Assembly (NCBI RefSeq): GCF_002288925.2 | Contig: NW_022098069.1 | Location: 77,406,828-77,470,827, forward strand | Origin: Delphinapterus leucas | Lineage: Eukaryota > Chordata > Mammalia > Artiodactyla > Monodontidae | DNA: 64,000 bases | Reading direction: 5' to 3' | In this document: positions 22,786 through 35,632 of the stretch, piece by piece | Layout of the letters: every line of letters starts with the position of its first letter | Numbering within the stretch: the stretch's first letter is position 1 | The notes under the pieces: model-generated | What the model saw: only the letters and a program-made list of their open reading frames with translations | The model's database searches: none | What the model was told of the DNA's origin: nothing | Translations under genes and position numbers: made by a program

Positions 22786-24456
22786 ATTGCCTTAAACATT
22801 TACAGAGATTCAACTATATGCTGGTCATTATGCTTGACACTAAAAGCTATGACATAGGTGTGCACAGAGGCGTTCACATCAACATCATGAGTTGTGTGTG
22901 CATGTGTGTGTGTGTTGGGGAGTGAGGTGGAAAGACAAACCCTAATAAATAAAATAAGCATGTTTAATACATATATGGCTAGGTACTTTATTGGTAGATT
23001 AAGCAGCATTGTCTCTTCCCGCTGCCAGATTTTCACCTTTTTTTCCTGACTCGCCTTCAAGAAAGTAGAAAGGTCCATGCTTCACGTACTCAGAATATGT
23101 ATGTAGAGGAAGGAAAGGAACGAGCCTGCCAGAATTCCTTTTTTTTTTTTTTAAAGGGTGATTATGTGTGTGACTATTTTTTAAATTGTATAATTCATTT
23201 ATACAGAGAAATCATTTGGATTTAACTATTTACAGTCTTTTTCAATTTTCACTTCCACTGGCCAAATATAGTTCACCTAATAGTCAACATTTACTTGAGC
23301 TGATCACCATTACAAATAAGCCATGACCCAGAGCTTTTAGTCCCCCCGCCTTAAAGACTATGATCTAATTTGAACAGAAACATTTCACAGTAAAAGGTTC
23401 ACCAGTCTCTTTTCCCTCTTATAAATACATCTGCCAAAATTGATCTAATATGGTCAAATTTTCAACACATTTTCTTTTCAAACCCATTATTTGCAAGTAT
23501 TGTAAAGCAAGGCAAATACAGTTCACTTCCCCCAAGCCTTCTACAACTTACTACACACTCTCAAGTTTAGCTTTTACTATCTTTCATAAATGTCTGACAC
23601 AACCAGGCATTTTTACTTTAAGACAAAACTACACCCTTTAACGTTTGTTTTGTAAATCCTAAACCCAGTGAGCATCATAGTGTTGATGGTAAATCAAAAA
23701 GGGTCTTAGAAAAGCACGAGGCAAGTTGGGGTTCCCCTTAAATTACAGTTTTTTCTCAGGTTGGTGGGGGCCCAGAACTATAGACACAGTGATGAGAAAG
23801 TGACCCAAGGCTTCCAAGAGAGAAAGCTAAGAGGGATGCAAGAACAAGTGACCTGTGTCACTGGGCACCAGCTTCAGCAGATATTTTGTGACTCCAACTA
23901 TGGCATATGGGAGCAGCTAAAAAGTGACGAAGATGTAGACCACCACTGTTAACTGTGGGCACTGGGAATATCAGCAGGGACCATCACAGCAACCAGAAAT
24001 TCATTTGTATTCCCTGGGCACCAAGCAGGTCTCTCAGACTCTGGAGGGACACGAGGTTGGGAAGGAGAACCTACCACAAAGAAGATAGGATTTCCTGCAA
24101 CGATAGAAAGTTAAAGGGTGATAGTGAAGTAAGTTCTAAAGGAAATTAAGTGGTATTTCATACACATCTTGGCTTACAGGCCTGGTTGTAAAATAATAAA
24201 AGTATATGTGAAGTTCATAACAAGAAAGACAAAAGGCATGATTAATGTGCCACAGAGAAGGTGACATTTGAGAAACTTGAAAGATGAGCAAAAGCTTCCT
24301 TAGCAGTGGGAATAACACATACAAAGTTAGAGATAGCTTTAATAGCATACTTTGAACTGGAATATAAAAATTTACAAGCAACTGATTTTAAGAGATGTGG
24401 AGTAGAGAGATAACCATAAAATACATTGAATGTGCAGAATAATATTCTTCAATAAC
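22786..24456. other. Unassigned intergenic DNA, (TG)n tract
   Basis: A TG-rich simple repeat spans about 22,892-22,915. No gene is supported. The block 23,690-24,130 is less AT-rich and might be an old repeat, but I cannot name it. Confidence 0.45.
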
Positions 24457-25266
24457 AGTGGTTCTCCAAGTATGGCTAAAGGACTCCTAGTGATTCCAAT
24501 AATTTTTCAGGGGGTCCACAATGTCTAAAGTATTTTTCTAATAATAATAAGGCATTATTTGCCTTTTCCACTCTTTTCCTCTCACAGGAATTCAGTGGAA
24601 GTTTCCAGGGGCTACAAGACAGATGAGAACACGACAGATTAAATGCATAAACAGAGATGAGAATCCAGTGATCTTCTATTAATCCAGACATTAAAGTTTG
24701 CAAGAATGTAGGGGCTTCCCTGGTGGCGCAGTGGTTGAGAGTCCTCCTGCCAATGCAGGGGACACGTGTTCGAGCCCTGGTCTGGGAAGATCCCACATGC
24801 CGCGGAGCAACTGGGCCCGTGAGCCACAACTACTGAGCCTGCGCGTCCAGAGCCTGTGCTCTGCAACAAGAGAGGCCGCGATAGTGAGAGGCCTGCGCAC
24901 CGCGATGAAGAGTGGCCCCCGCTTGCCACAACTAGAGAAAGCCCTCGCACAGAAACGAAAGACGCAACACAGCAAAAGTTAATTAATTAATTAATAAAAA
25001 CTCCTACCCCCAACATTTAAAAAAAAAAAAAAAAAGAATGTAAAGCAATGCCACTCCCCTCACTTTTTTGTTTTAAAATTATTTTTCATAATAACATATA
25101 TGTTAACATGCAATTAAATAAACTTTAAAAGGTTTTGACTATATTTGTTTTAATTTCTAACACGGTAAATACTATTAGATAAGACCCCCCCCCAAACAAA
25201 AGCTTTTTGTTGTTCATCTCAAAAATTTTCAGTCATATGAAAAGGTTTGAGACTAAAAACTGTGAA
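24457..25266 (+). mobile_element. hAT-type DNA transposon, split by a SINE
   Basis: Begins with CAGTGGTTCTCCAAGTATGG, a classic hAT/Charlie-type terminus, and ends near GGTTTGAGACTAAAAACTGTG, whose complement is a degenerate copy of that terminus. Internal blocks include TTCAGGGGGTCCACAATGTC, GATGAGAATCCAGTGATCTT and CAAACAAAAGCTTTTTGTTG. The CHR SINE at 24,711-25,033 splits it. No transposase frame is present, so it is a non-autonomous copy. Confidence 0.7.
24711..25033 (+). mobile_element. CHR-type SINE, intermediate form with novel tail
   Basis: Head and B-box-like GTTCGAGCCCTGG as in other copies. The body ends ACACAGCAAAAGTTAATTAA, followed by the non-A word CTCCTACCCCCAACAT (25,001-25,016) and then poly(A). 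The same tail word occurs in the copy at 28,661. Target duplication AAGAATGTA at 24,702-24,710 and 25,034-25,042. Confidence 0.94.
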
Positions 25267-25859
25267 GATCCATTTTGAAACCTAATATGGGCTAAGTTAT
25301 AGGCTTTATATGTCTAAAATAACTATTATGACAAAATGGGAAATATGAATAATCAGCATGGTCATTAACCACAACTGCAGAGTTGGTATGGGTAAAGGAT
25401 GCGAATGCATTAACAGTGAAGATGGGTATGGAAGTGGTTGCTAGAGGTTTAAAATGCAACTGAGGGGTAGTATAAATAGATTTTTTTTAAAAAGGAAAGT
25501 AATCAGGTGGTAAGCAAATATGCCTTTTATTAAAAGTAGCGTCACCAACATGAGTTTTGCTAATAAGAAAAAGAAAACTTACACAAACTAAACTTTTGCA
25601 GATTAATTAGTACTTTATGCATAAATTTTAGGCTGAGGGTTTTATAAATACTCAATAGCAAAAATGGAACATTCAGTTTTTAGTGTCCAAAATGAATATT
25701 TTCTGGGATAAATTAAGTCAAAAACACTCTTCCAAAAGTTTATGTTAGGAAATCCCATGTGAGGACATAGCAAATGTTTGAATATTTGATACCAATGCAA
25801 CATTACTATAGATGTTTAGTCAAGTCTTAAAAATAATTTATTACTAAATATGACCAACC

Positions 25860-25915
25860 TTTAGGATAATGATTTTAGCAATATTTATCCTAAATACGAA
25901 AATCATTATCCTAAA
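25860..25915. repeat. 17-bp inverted repeat (hairpin)
   Basis: TTTAGGATAATGATTTT (25,860-25,876) is followed after 22 bases by its exact complement AAAATCATTATCCTAAA (25,899-25,915). The loop itself holds TATCCTAAATAC, which recurs as a direct repeat over the right arm. No mobile-element termini or coding sequence adjoin it. Confidence 0.85.
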
Positions 25916-27249
25916 TACTGACCACATCTGTTATATGGCTTACTAACTCAAGGATTATTTTAATAAGTCATATACAACCCAGATATTAAGGACGCAAACT
26001 GAAAATTGAGTTGATGTGGAACAAATATGGTTATCTATGGGGATTTAACAACACAATGATAAAAAACAAAACTTGCCAAGATCAAACAAAAACTAGGAGA
26101 GAAAATATACAATCTCAGTTAATTTTATTGTTTTGTAGACATGCTCTTAAGTTGTTCTATAAAATATTTTATATAAAAGTAAATGCAATTAAAGAATTTA
26201 GCCTACTTTTACTTACTACTGATATGTTAGAAATTGTGTTATCTTGCTGTAAAACTTGGTAAGTACAAAGAGTAAAGTCAGTACTCTTAGAAATAATGCC
26301 ATCCTTGGATTAATGAGGAAATTATAAGAAAACTAAGAGAGAAAGATGAACTATTTTTACTCACAATCAGTTTTAAGAAAGAGAAGGCAAATTTAGGCAA
26401 ATAATAATAATAATCCTACAATATTTTGTTAAAACAAATACTTCTAAGAACCATATTTGGTTATTTTAAGTGAAAACAACAGAATGAAACCCTCACATTT
26501 TGATATTCCCCAAAAGTTGAGCCTACTTTGGTGATGGATAATCCAAAAGAGGAAAACATTAAAGTCAGTGCATAACAAGGAAAAGAGAGTTTCATGACAT
26601 AGTTTCTCATTGTTTGTTTGTTTTTAATATTTTCATGAGGCTCCACTGTTCTTGTCATTTTGACAGAGCGTTTCTCCCTTGATACAAAGTCTACAAAGTA
26701 CTTTAGGGGGTATTTTCTTTAGATGTAATTCACTAAATACAGTGAACACATTCAATAATCAATGTTTCCTTTAAAAGATAGCTTCAATTCCCTAATGTCT
26801 TTTTAATGGTTTCTATTTTATCTATACTCTGCCAAATTATTCTCACCACATTAGAATACACTGATACATCCTTGAAAACCAGTACTAGAAAAAGTAAACA
26901 AAAACAATAACAACCTAAAAAACCTTGCGAAGGATTTTTTGTTTGAATAACAGTTTCTTCAGTATTAGTCACCACATGAATAGTGACCACTCAGTGATGA
27001 AATGGCTGCTACTGGCACCAAAGCCAAGAGTACACGCTAGATTTGAAAGCAAATTGGAAATAGAAAATCTTTTACACAATGCAAAATGACATGATTTTTA
27101 CTAAGGCATGAAACTGGTGGGAGGTTTTTTTTGTTTTTGTTTTTTAATTGCGATACACTCTTTCTTATTAAATATATCTTCTCATAAACCTCTAGGGCCA
27201 TAGAAACTTTTATAAATGTTATATATAACATTTTGTTCTAAGGATTTAT

Positions 27250-27650
27250 TACATTTCTTCTTTTTTTCCCTGAAATACACATGGACATTAAACAATGACT
27301 GACAGTGTAGCAGAGACTTCATTGTTTACCAAAAATAAATTCTCTTCCCTGCAATAACAGAAGTACTATGCACATGTATGTCCAACTACACTGCATGCAC
27401 CAGCCTCCCTTGCAGTAAGATACAGCCACATAGCTAAATTATTTCAATGGAATGCAAACCAAAGTGAGGAGTGCTCCTTCCAATCTGGACTCCTGAGACC
27501 AGTCTTTTTTACCTTCCAGTACAATTGGGCGAGTACCCACGTACCTACTGCAAACTTAGACACATAAATTACTGTGTTATTTTAACCATTGAATGTTTGG
27601 CCTCTTTGTTACAGCTGCTAGCATTCCCTAGAATGTAACAATAAATATAA
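27250..27650. repeat. Ancient interspersed repeat, family unclear
   Basis: The phrase CAGCCTCCCTTGCAGTAAG followed by GCCACATAGCTAAAT, and a TTGTTACAGCTGCTAGCAT end, resembles a widespread mammalian LTR- or MER-type repeat. Divergence is high and I do not name it. Confidence 0.4.
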
Positions 27651-28349
27651 AGAAACAAGTGTTTCATCCTAGTACCACAGCACTTTCAAAACAGCTCAGA
27701 TAAAGATAAGACATCTTTCCTCGAAATATCACATGCTCATTTCCTCTGATTCTATAATGCCCCAAATGGGCTTGAAAATGAAAATCATCCATCAGGTCTC
27801 AAGCCACATTATGTAGATAAATTATAACCAAAATAAGAAATAAAGACCCACCATTTTTCACGGCAGTTACTTCAGTTACATGATTTACATGGAAAATTCT
27901 CCAGTTACACGAGTCAGAATTCTAACTCAAATCAGTTTAAGTAAAAAATAATACTCCCACTCCTTCTCTCTCTGTGTTGTTTTGTTTTCTTTTTTCCTCT
28001 CTCCATATGTCTCTGTCTGTTTTTCTATATTAGACAATGCTGGTTGCTAATTAACTCCAGTCATAACCTCCATTCTTTATTGCTGACATAGTTGTTTAGG
28101 TGTTCACATTTCCACGGCAAAGTCATAGGAAAGGAACAAAGTCTCCCTTAGTGCAAACCAATCATAGTATTTCATTATCTTAAACAGTGATTGGCTTGAG
28201 GTTAGGAAGAAGAAATTCTAGCAAATGACACATAAATTGAAGGAGTCTTCTGGTGTGGTGAGATTTATTGAGGGATTTTTCTCTTAAAATGAGATAGATG
28301 ATTACTGTAGGCATCAAAAATAAGTTACTATGAATAAGAAATTCAAATC

Positions 28350-30900
28350 TATTTGAAATTTTAAAAGAAATGGACAAATTCTTAGAAAAGTCCTACATGA
28401 AACTGACTCCAAAAATATAATACCTAAATTTCCTATGACCATGAATACATTCATTTATATTATGATTCAAGCAATCAATTAATCAAATAATGGTATCACA
28501 ATAAAAATCTTCCAGAAAGAAAACCTCAGGCTTGGATATCTTTACTAGAGATTTTTATTAAAATCTCAAGTAAAATACAATTCAAATTTATATAATTTTG
28601 TCTAAAGAATTAAAAAAGAGAATACGCACCTTTAGTATCAAAAACTGGCAAGGACAAAATGGGCTTCCCTGGTGGTGCAGTGGTTGAGAATCTGCCTGCT
28701 AATGCAGGGGACACGGGTTCGAGCCCTGGTCTGGGAGGGTCCCACATGCCGCGGAGCAACTGGGCCCGTGAGCCACAACTACTGAGCCTGCGCGTCCAGA
28801 GCCTGTGCTCCGCAACAAGAGAGGCCGTGATAGTGAGGGGCCCACACACCGCGATGAAGAGTGGACCCTGCTTGCCACAACTAGAGAAAGCCTTCACACA
28901 GAAATGAAGATGCAGCACAGTAAAAATAAGTAAATTAATTAATAAACTCCTACCCCCAACATCTTCTTTTAAAAAAAAAACAAAAACAAAAAACTGGCAA
29001 GGAGAAAATCAAAAAGAAAATTTATAGACTCATTTCACCTATGAACACACGTGAGAAAATACTTAGCAAGTTTGTAAAGGTATCAACAGATGAATTATAT
29101 AAAAAGGATAATATACCTAACTAGCTTGTATTTATACCAAGAAAGAAATGTTGCAAATCCATCTTTGTATTTTGCCATTTTAAGACACTAAAGGAGAAAA
29201 AAAAATCACATAAACATCTCAATACAGACAGGCAAATCACTTATTAATGTTCAGTATTAATTCATTATAAAAATGTGAGAAAATTTTAAGAAGGAATTCC
29301 TTAAATCTAGAAGAATATCTAAAGCACTTTTCCATAGATACAATATTTAATTTTGAAAGTTTTCCCTTTGAAACTGGAAATAAGAAAATGACGCCCAATA
29401 TAACTTCTAATGAATACTGTACTAGAATCTGCCATCAGTGAAGTAAGGTAAGAAGAAGTAATAAAATGTACACAAATTTAAGAAAGATGATATACTGTAT
29501 TTAAAGAAAATGCCCAATAATTTATAGTTTAGTTATGTGAATCGGCAAGATTTTAGAATTGTGAATGAGTAAGAAAATAATTTTGTATGTCATTAATATT
29601 AAAAGAAAATAAGGTATTGTCAAATTCCTAGTAATAAATCTAAAAACCATGTGTAAGATTTTAAAATTTTTATTAAGACACATGAAATAAGCAAATAAAT
29701 CCAGATATACAGTATTTTCATGGACTAGAAAAAAGAATATTGTAGAAATGTCAATTCTCTCCCAAAAGTATAGAGTGATTTAATGCAGTCCTAAATTGAA
29801 ATGTTAATAGTTTTTCGTGTGTGTAATATGTGTGTGGACCCATATAATTAAAATATTTATGTGAAAATCAAAGAGGCAAGATATTTTAAAATAATCAAAA
29901 TACTGAGTAGTTTCTCTACCAGATATTAAGATGTATTATAAAGCCACGATAATTAGACAGTTTGGTTCTGGTAAAGAGATAGACAAGGACCAAGGAAACA
30001 AAAATAGACCCATGCAGATATGGACATTTTACTTATGAAAAAGAGGCATTGTAGATTTGTGGGGAAAATATTGTAGGGAAGTATCAGACTTTTCAAGAAG
30101 TGGGATAATTAGATATCTACATGGAATAAACAAAATTGGACCATACCCATCACACTAGGCAAAAAAATAACACCAGGTTGATTATAGACTTACATGTTAA
30201 TACAAAACAAAACAACAACAAAAACCCTGCAAAGCCTTAAGAGGATAACATAGTAACCTAGGAGAGTCTCTTTATAATCTTGGGAAATTTTTTAAATAAA
30301 ACACAAAAGCACTAACCATAAAGCAAAAACAAAACAAACCACAACAAACAATTCACAAAAAACTCATGCACTTTAAAATGGTCATCAAAGACAACATGAA
30401 GAAAGTAAATGAACATCACAGAATAGAAAAAGGGTTTGCAACATGTGAAACTGACAAAGGATTTATACTCAGAATACAAAATAAACTCCAAAATATCAAT
30501 AAGAAAACACAGACAACACAATGAAGAAAAAAAAACTGGGCAAAACACCTGAATAGACACTTCACGGCAAGAAATATCCAAATGGCCTGTAAACATACAA
30601 ACAACCCAAAGGCCCAAAGTCAAATGGATTAATACACTGTAACATAATGCATATAGCGGGATTATTATGCAGTAATAAAAGGTAAAAGCTAAATCTACAT
30701 GCAACAACCTGAACAAATTTTATAAGCATGTTATTTAGTGACAGTAACACCATACAAAATAATTCATACCGCAAAATTCTGCCATGTAAAGTTCCTAAAT
30801 AGGCAAAACCAAACCATATAGATTGTTTAGAGCTGCATACATAGGTTTCAAAATTCTGAAAGCAGGAAAATTCTTCCCATTTCATGGGTGAATTTCAAGA
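28350..30900 (+). repeat. Ancient LINE-1 ORF2 remnant
   Basis: Discontinuous blocks match the order of mammalian L1 ORF2 on the plus strand: AAATGGACAAATTCTTAGAA, AAAATCTTCCAGAAAGAAAA, AAAACTGGCAAGGACAAAAT, then TTGCAAATCCATCTTTGTAT. Later come ATAGACCCATGCAGATATGG and AATAGACACTTCACGGCAAG. Every frame is broken many times, so this is an old (L1M-type) insertion. A CHR SINE interrupts it at 28,661. Confidence 0.75.
28661..28990 (+). mobile_element. CHR-type SINE, intermediate form with novel tail
   Basis: Same subgroup as the copy at 24,711: a matching body and the same CTCCTACCCCCAACAT tail word (28,947-28,962) ahead of the poly(A). The target duplication is 19 bp with one difference (AAACTGGCAAGGACAAAAT / AAACTGGCAAGGAGAAAAT at 28,642-28,660 and 28,991-29,009). 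Confidence 0.95.
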
Positions 30901-31680
30901 AATAGAAACCAAGTAAAGGCAAACAACTCTCTAAAAAATAGGGGAAAAAAAACCCAACAACAATGCCTTGCATCACTGCCTCAATGATCACAGCTACTTA
31001 ATAATGTACCCAGGACTATCTGTGAGGGCAATAACTAATGTAATTAATTTGTTTATAGTTTCTATCATATTTTTACCATGTGCTATAACAAAAAAATACT
31101 GTTATTTTCTGAAACGAGTACCAAGACATACATGGGTGCATGCTATCTTTTTCCTCCTCACACAAAAACTACCACAAAGCTTCCTACACTCATCTTTCTC
31201 AAGCAAATCAAAATGATAACTGGTATCTGAAATGAATTAACATGACGAGATGCTTTAAGATACAGTTATTATCATCTCAAAAACTTTTAAAGATTTCTAC
31301 CAATGATGCAGATTTGACAGCTTTCCTAAAGCTGAAAGGAAAAGATTATGACTTTTCATAGCAATGTCACATAGGTTGAACAGAAAAGAACAACAAAAGA
31401 ATCATGTCTGTTGGTAACCTCAAAGAGACCCAAGGTGCTAGATGACCTAATATTTAAAATATTTAAACGACTTCCTTCATTGAAAGTATATGCAAAGGTC
31501 AGGCTACCTGGAATTCTTTCTTCTGTTTATCAAACATCTTAATTTGAGCATCACTTAAGCACCGTCATGTGTATTCACTAGGACACTAATACCATTATTA
31601 TGATCTTTTATGTCTATATGCATCATATTAACTACCCAAGTTTCTCCTTGGAGAAATAAAACCTGTGGTTTGTCACTGTT
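30901..31680. other. Unassigned AT-rich intergenic DNA
   Basis: No gene, RNA or named repeat is supported. Confidence 0.5.
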
Positions 31681-31694
31681 AAGACAGCAACTTG

Positions 31695-31905
31695 GGGCTT
31701 CCTTTGTGGCGCAGTGGTTGAGAGTCTGCCTGCCTATGCAGGGGACACGGGTTCGTGCCCCGATCCGGGAAGATCCCACGTGCCGCGGAGTGGCTGGGCC
31801 TGTGAGCCATGGCCGCTGAGCCTACGCGTCCGGAGCCTGTGCTCCACAACGAGAGAGGCCACAACAGTGAGAGCCCCGCATACCGCAAAAAACAAACAAA
31901 CAAAA
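31695..31905 (+). mobile_element. CHR-type SINE, short form
   Basis: Short SINE with GGCTTCCTTTGTGGCGCAGT head and a CGCATACCGC end followed by an (AAAC)n tail. Perfect 14-bp target duplication AAGACAGCAACTTG at 31,681-31,694 and 31,906-31,919. Confidence 0.96.
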
Positions 31906-31919
31906 AAGACAGCAACTTG

Positions 31920-32987
31920 ATGAAGTCACTACCACTTGGTAACACTTGTTCTTTGATGGCAATGAAATGGATTGTAACAGGAGAGGCCTTGCTTTCTCCT
32001 GCCTTTTTTCATAAATCTCGGGGCTACAAGCATATCAGTAGACATGCGAGCAGGGCAAGGTGCATGATGATGACTGTAGTAAAACATCTGGCTTTTCCTT
32101 CTAACTCGCATCACCCAGAGCCACGGCCCACAAGCCTACTTTTGGAATCTTCACATGAATCCTCCCTTTCCTTATCCTCACATTCATCACTCACTGTCTA
32201 CAAGGGTAACAGTGCGCCTCCTTCACCATTCGGAACTTTATATTTATGACATGGATTGGATGTTGATTTTGAATCACAGAAAATTTACTATTTAAAAATA
32301 AAAGGAAAATGACCCTGGAAATAACCTGTAAATACATTTCAAATCTTTCTTTTAGTTGAAACAAATGAAGCGTGTTTTTCATTCTTTGTCTGGTCTCAGC
32401 CAGACCATATACAGAATAAATATAGCAAAGAAAGAAAATTACTAAAAGTGATGCTTCTTTTTTATTTGTCACCTAAGAAAAGCAACAGTCTCTGGGGGTT
32501 TCTCTCTTCTCTCTCCTTGGTTGCTTCTGTCAAATTTTATAATAAAATATATCACTAAAGTGAAAAACATAGATTCTGTAAGAAAAGAAATACCTAAACT
32601 TTATGTGGTGTTTTGAGAATTACTTAGCTTGTATAATTTCTTTGACATTTAAGGAAAATAGGTACACTGAAAACGTACTCTGAGACGATTCATAATTGCA
32701 CATATTTTGACTTAATTTGATTTTAGAATTTGTTCGAGGGAACTTGGTAACCAAAAGGATTCCACCAACCACAAGGAATAAAGACTTTGATCCAAAGAAC
32801 ATAGTGTTATTTTGTACCATTTTCTCTTCTATTCAATATATTTAGATTGCCTATTTGGACTCCTTCATTTTCCTATATTTTCACATAATCTCTCCATTTT
32901 AGTTTCCTTTCAAAAACATTTTCATTTTTCCTTCATTTCACATAGGGAGAATTTAGTAAAAAATCTGAAAAACCATAGGTTAGGGCT
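31920..32987. other. Unassigned intergenic DNA
   Basis: A 146-codon plus-strand frame spans 31,809-32,249, but its first third is SINE sequence and the rest has no recognisable domain, so I do not call a gene. Confidence 0.5.
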
Positions 32988-32997
32988 CAAAAACGTT

Positions 32998-33216
32998 TTT
33001 GTTTTTTTTGTTTTTGTTTTTTTTGCGGTACACGGGCCTCTCACTGTTGTGGCCTCTCCCGTTGCGGAGCACAGGCTCCGGATGTACAGGCTCAGCGGCC
33101 ATGGCTCACGGGCTCAGCCGCTCCGCGGCACGTGGGATCCTCCCAGACCGGGGCACGAACCCGTGTCCCCTGCATCAGCAGGCAGACTCCCAACCAGTGC
33201 ACCACCAGGGAAGCCC
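32998..33216 (-). mobile_element. CHR-type SINE, short form, minus strand
   Basis: Reverse-complement short SINE: T-rich start, GCGGTACACGGGCCTCTCAC, and the CCACCAGGGAAGCCC end. Target duplication CAAAAACGTT at 32,988-32,997 and 33,217-33,226. Confidence 0.95.
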
Positions 33217-33226
33217 CAAAAACGTT

Positions 33227-34844
33227 CATTTTTTTAATTAAAAAAAAAAAATAGAGCATACTTCTTTAAAGGCATGACTTTGATATACAATTGATTTTTC
33301 TGTCCTCATATAATATATGCTGGTTTATAAACTTCACCAAGTGAGAGTTCATTCCAAAACTGACCTTTAATTTTGGCATTCTGTTAGTAATTCTATGCTT
33401 AGAAAAATGAGCATTTTCCTGTTGGTTCAACTGTAGGTATTTCAATACACTATTTAGCCACATTTTTCTTTTGGAGTTTAAAAGTGCACTCAGGCCTGCC
33501 ACGAAGAGTGTCATTAGTCTGAGAATGGCAGAAAGGATTCATGAAACAAAATTTAGGACACTCCAAACACATTTCACCTGTGGGCAAACTGCTGCAGAAT
33601 ATTTTCCATTATAGACACACACTGTCTTTAGTGAAAGACCGTTTTAAACTGACAGTATGTATTCATTCATGTGTGTACATTTTCCCCAAAAAAATATTGA
33701 AAGAGTGATTTATTATGCTATATCTTCAGCTGTAATAAATAGCCTATAAATATTCAATTTACTTTAGGACATATTACAATTAAGGCATAAAGACTAAACT
33801 AATCAGGCCAGGCACAATTCACATCCAAAAGGGAACCAAACAGAATTTGGAACCACAGAATGCATTTTAAAGGCTTTGGCAGATTGCTTTGCCTATTTTT
33901 TAAAGAATTATTATATTCATTTAAGATAATTAATTATGACCATACTAAAAAGAAATAATTATCTGGTATATTGAAAGGATATCTGTAAAAGAAAGCTTTA
34001 TTGATATAACAAGAAAATAATTTATTATCCAAAACTTATAGAGCAAATCATATAATTTTATACTCACAATAGCTGGAGTTTTGGTGTTCAAATTCACTGT
34101 TTTCAAAACTATTAAATAAAGATGCACCTTATGCATTTACTATACATTAACAATACATAGTAAGTATAATAAAATTATACTACTAAGCTATTAACCTTGA
34201 AGAATGTGCCATGTACCTGCATTCCATAAAGGAGTGAAGTCTTAGCCCTTACCTACCAAAGATGAGTTTAAGACTTCTAATCCCTTAAAGATGTTCTAGA
34301 AAATGTATTATTAGGCTACCTCCTATGTGAATTCTTAGAGCAATTCCTCAGGATTTCATTGGGAGAATAAAGCCATAGTTCAGTTAAAATCCATGACTTT
34401 ATGCTATTTAGGACTATGCACAAGGAAATTTAGGGGTTCTGTGAATACACGGTGTGAACACAAAAGCAGCATAGGGAATTCATGACAAAGAGATGTACAT
34501 ATATAACCCACTCTGTACACTCACATATACACGTGTTATCATGTTTATAATGATAAAAAATATTTTACAGTATTGGGAAACTAAAATTTAAAATGTATTT
34601 ACAGGTGGAAATCATTGCAAAACACATTTCTGAATGATCAGGTAGACTCTGCAGTGTGAAGAGAAAAACAAATGGTTGGGTTCACTTGAAACATCAACAC
34701 ACTTCTGAAGCACACCAGAGTGAAGTGTGTGTGTGTATGTATATGTATGTGTGTGTGTGTGTGTGTATGTATATACTTTTTTTTAATTTTTAAAGCATTC
34801 CAGAGGTCCTCCTTATTCAGATTTCACTACTCAGAAACTCGGTC
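33227..34844. other. AT-rich intergenic DNA, (TG)n microsatellite
   Basis: A TG/TATG microsatellite lies at about 34,724-34,776. The remainder is unassigned and contains no supportable gene. Confidence 0.5.
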
Positions 34845-35010
34845 CTAAACAGGACCTACAGGTCTCCTGTAGGAACCAGGAGACCAAGGTTCTAACTGCC
34901 ATTTTACCATTATTTCACTTTGTCACTTGAAACAAATCAATTAACCTGTCTAAGTCTCAGCTGCCTCCTTTTTAGTTAGGAACTAGATTAGATGATTTCT
35001 ATGGTTGCCT
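34845..35010 (+). repeat. MIR-like SINE
   Basis: AAGGTTCTAACTGCCATTTT, TGAAACAAATCAATTAACCT and TCTAAGTCTCAGCTGCCTCC follow the order of the MIR core on the plus strand. A small palindrome, CCTACAGG/CCTGTAGG, sits at its left edge (34,855-34,873). Confidence 0.65.
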
Positions 35011-35179
35011 CAATCTCTAACAGTCTATGATGCTGATGACATTCTGGCTTGAGAGCAAAACTCTTTAGTGCAAGATAAGAGGCTACTGCTTAATGACACT
35101 GTGACCTTTATAAATGATACTCCCACAAACGTAAGAGGGGCAAAAGCTTGAAGGCAGTAGGATGAAAGGCTTATTCTTC

Positions 35180-35500
35180 TCCAGGGAGCTACGTGGTTCA
35201 TCTCCTCACTTCATTCAGGGCTCTGTTGAAATATCCCCTCATTAAAAAGGCCTTTTCTGAACACCCCACATAACCACTCACCTACTGTTCTCTTCACATT
35301 ACCATTTTTCATTTTTCTTTCTAGCATCCCCGGACACCAAATATTTTACATTTTTAATATTCTCCGTGTTTATAATCTCCCCACCAACATTAACCCCATG
35401 ACAGCAGTTTTGTTTTGTCTTACTTTAATTCATGTTAGTGCTTCCAGTAGAATAGTGCCTAGTATACCAAAGGTACTCAATGAAAGTCTGTGATTGAATG
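35180..35500 (+). repeat. LINE-2 3' end
   Basis: The blocks TTCATTCAGGGCTCTGTTGA, TTCTGAACACCCCACATAAC, CATGACAGCAGTTTTG and ATAGTGCCTAGTATACCAAA followed by CTCAATGAAAG match the L2 3' region order. Diverged and non-coding. Confidence 0.7.
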
Positions 35501-35632
35501 ATTGATACTTTCAACAGCGAGTACTTGGACATGACTGGATCACAGAGGCGCGTTGACACTGTGTAGAAGAAAATGACACTGGAAAAGTAAGCTGGAGCAT
35601 GGCTATGGAAGGGTTAGTATAACATTCTAAGG

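Larger units (their letters stand above)
25267..28349. other. AT-rich intergenic DNA with a hairpin
   Basis: No coding exon is supported. The stretch contains a 17-bp inverted repeat (25,860-25,915, listed separately) and an ancient repeat-like block at 27,250-27,650. Otherwise it is unassigned. Confidence 0.5.

Noticed and set aside
24639..24982. Similar reading frames recurring at several loci (also near 5.2, 28.6, 31.7 and 46.6 kb)
   Set aside because: The similar proteins arise because each is a translation of the same SINE, not because of a gene family.
31809..32249. 146-codon plus-strand frame
   Set aside because: Its start lies within a SINE and the remainder has no recognisable domain or splice context.
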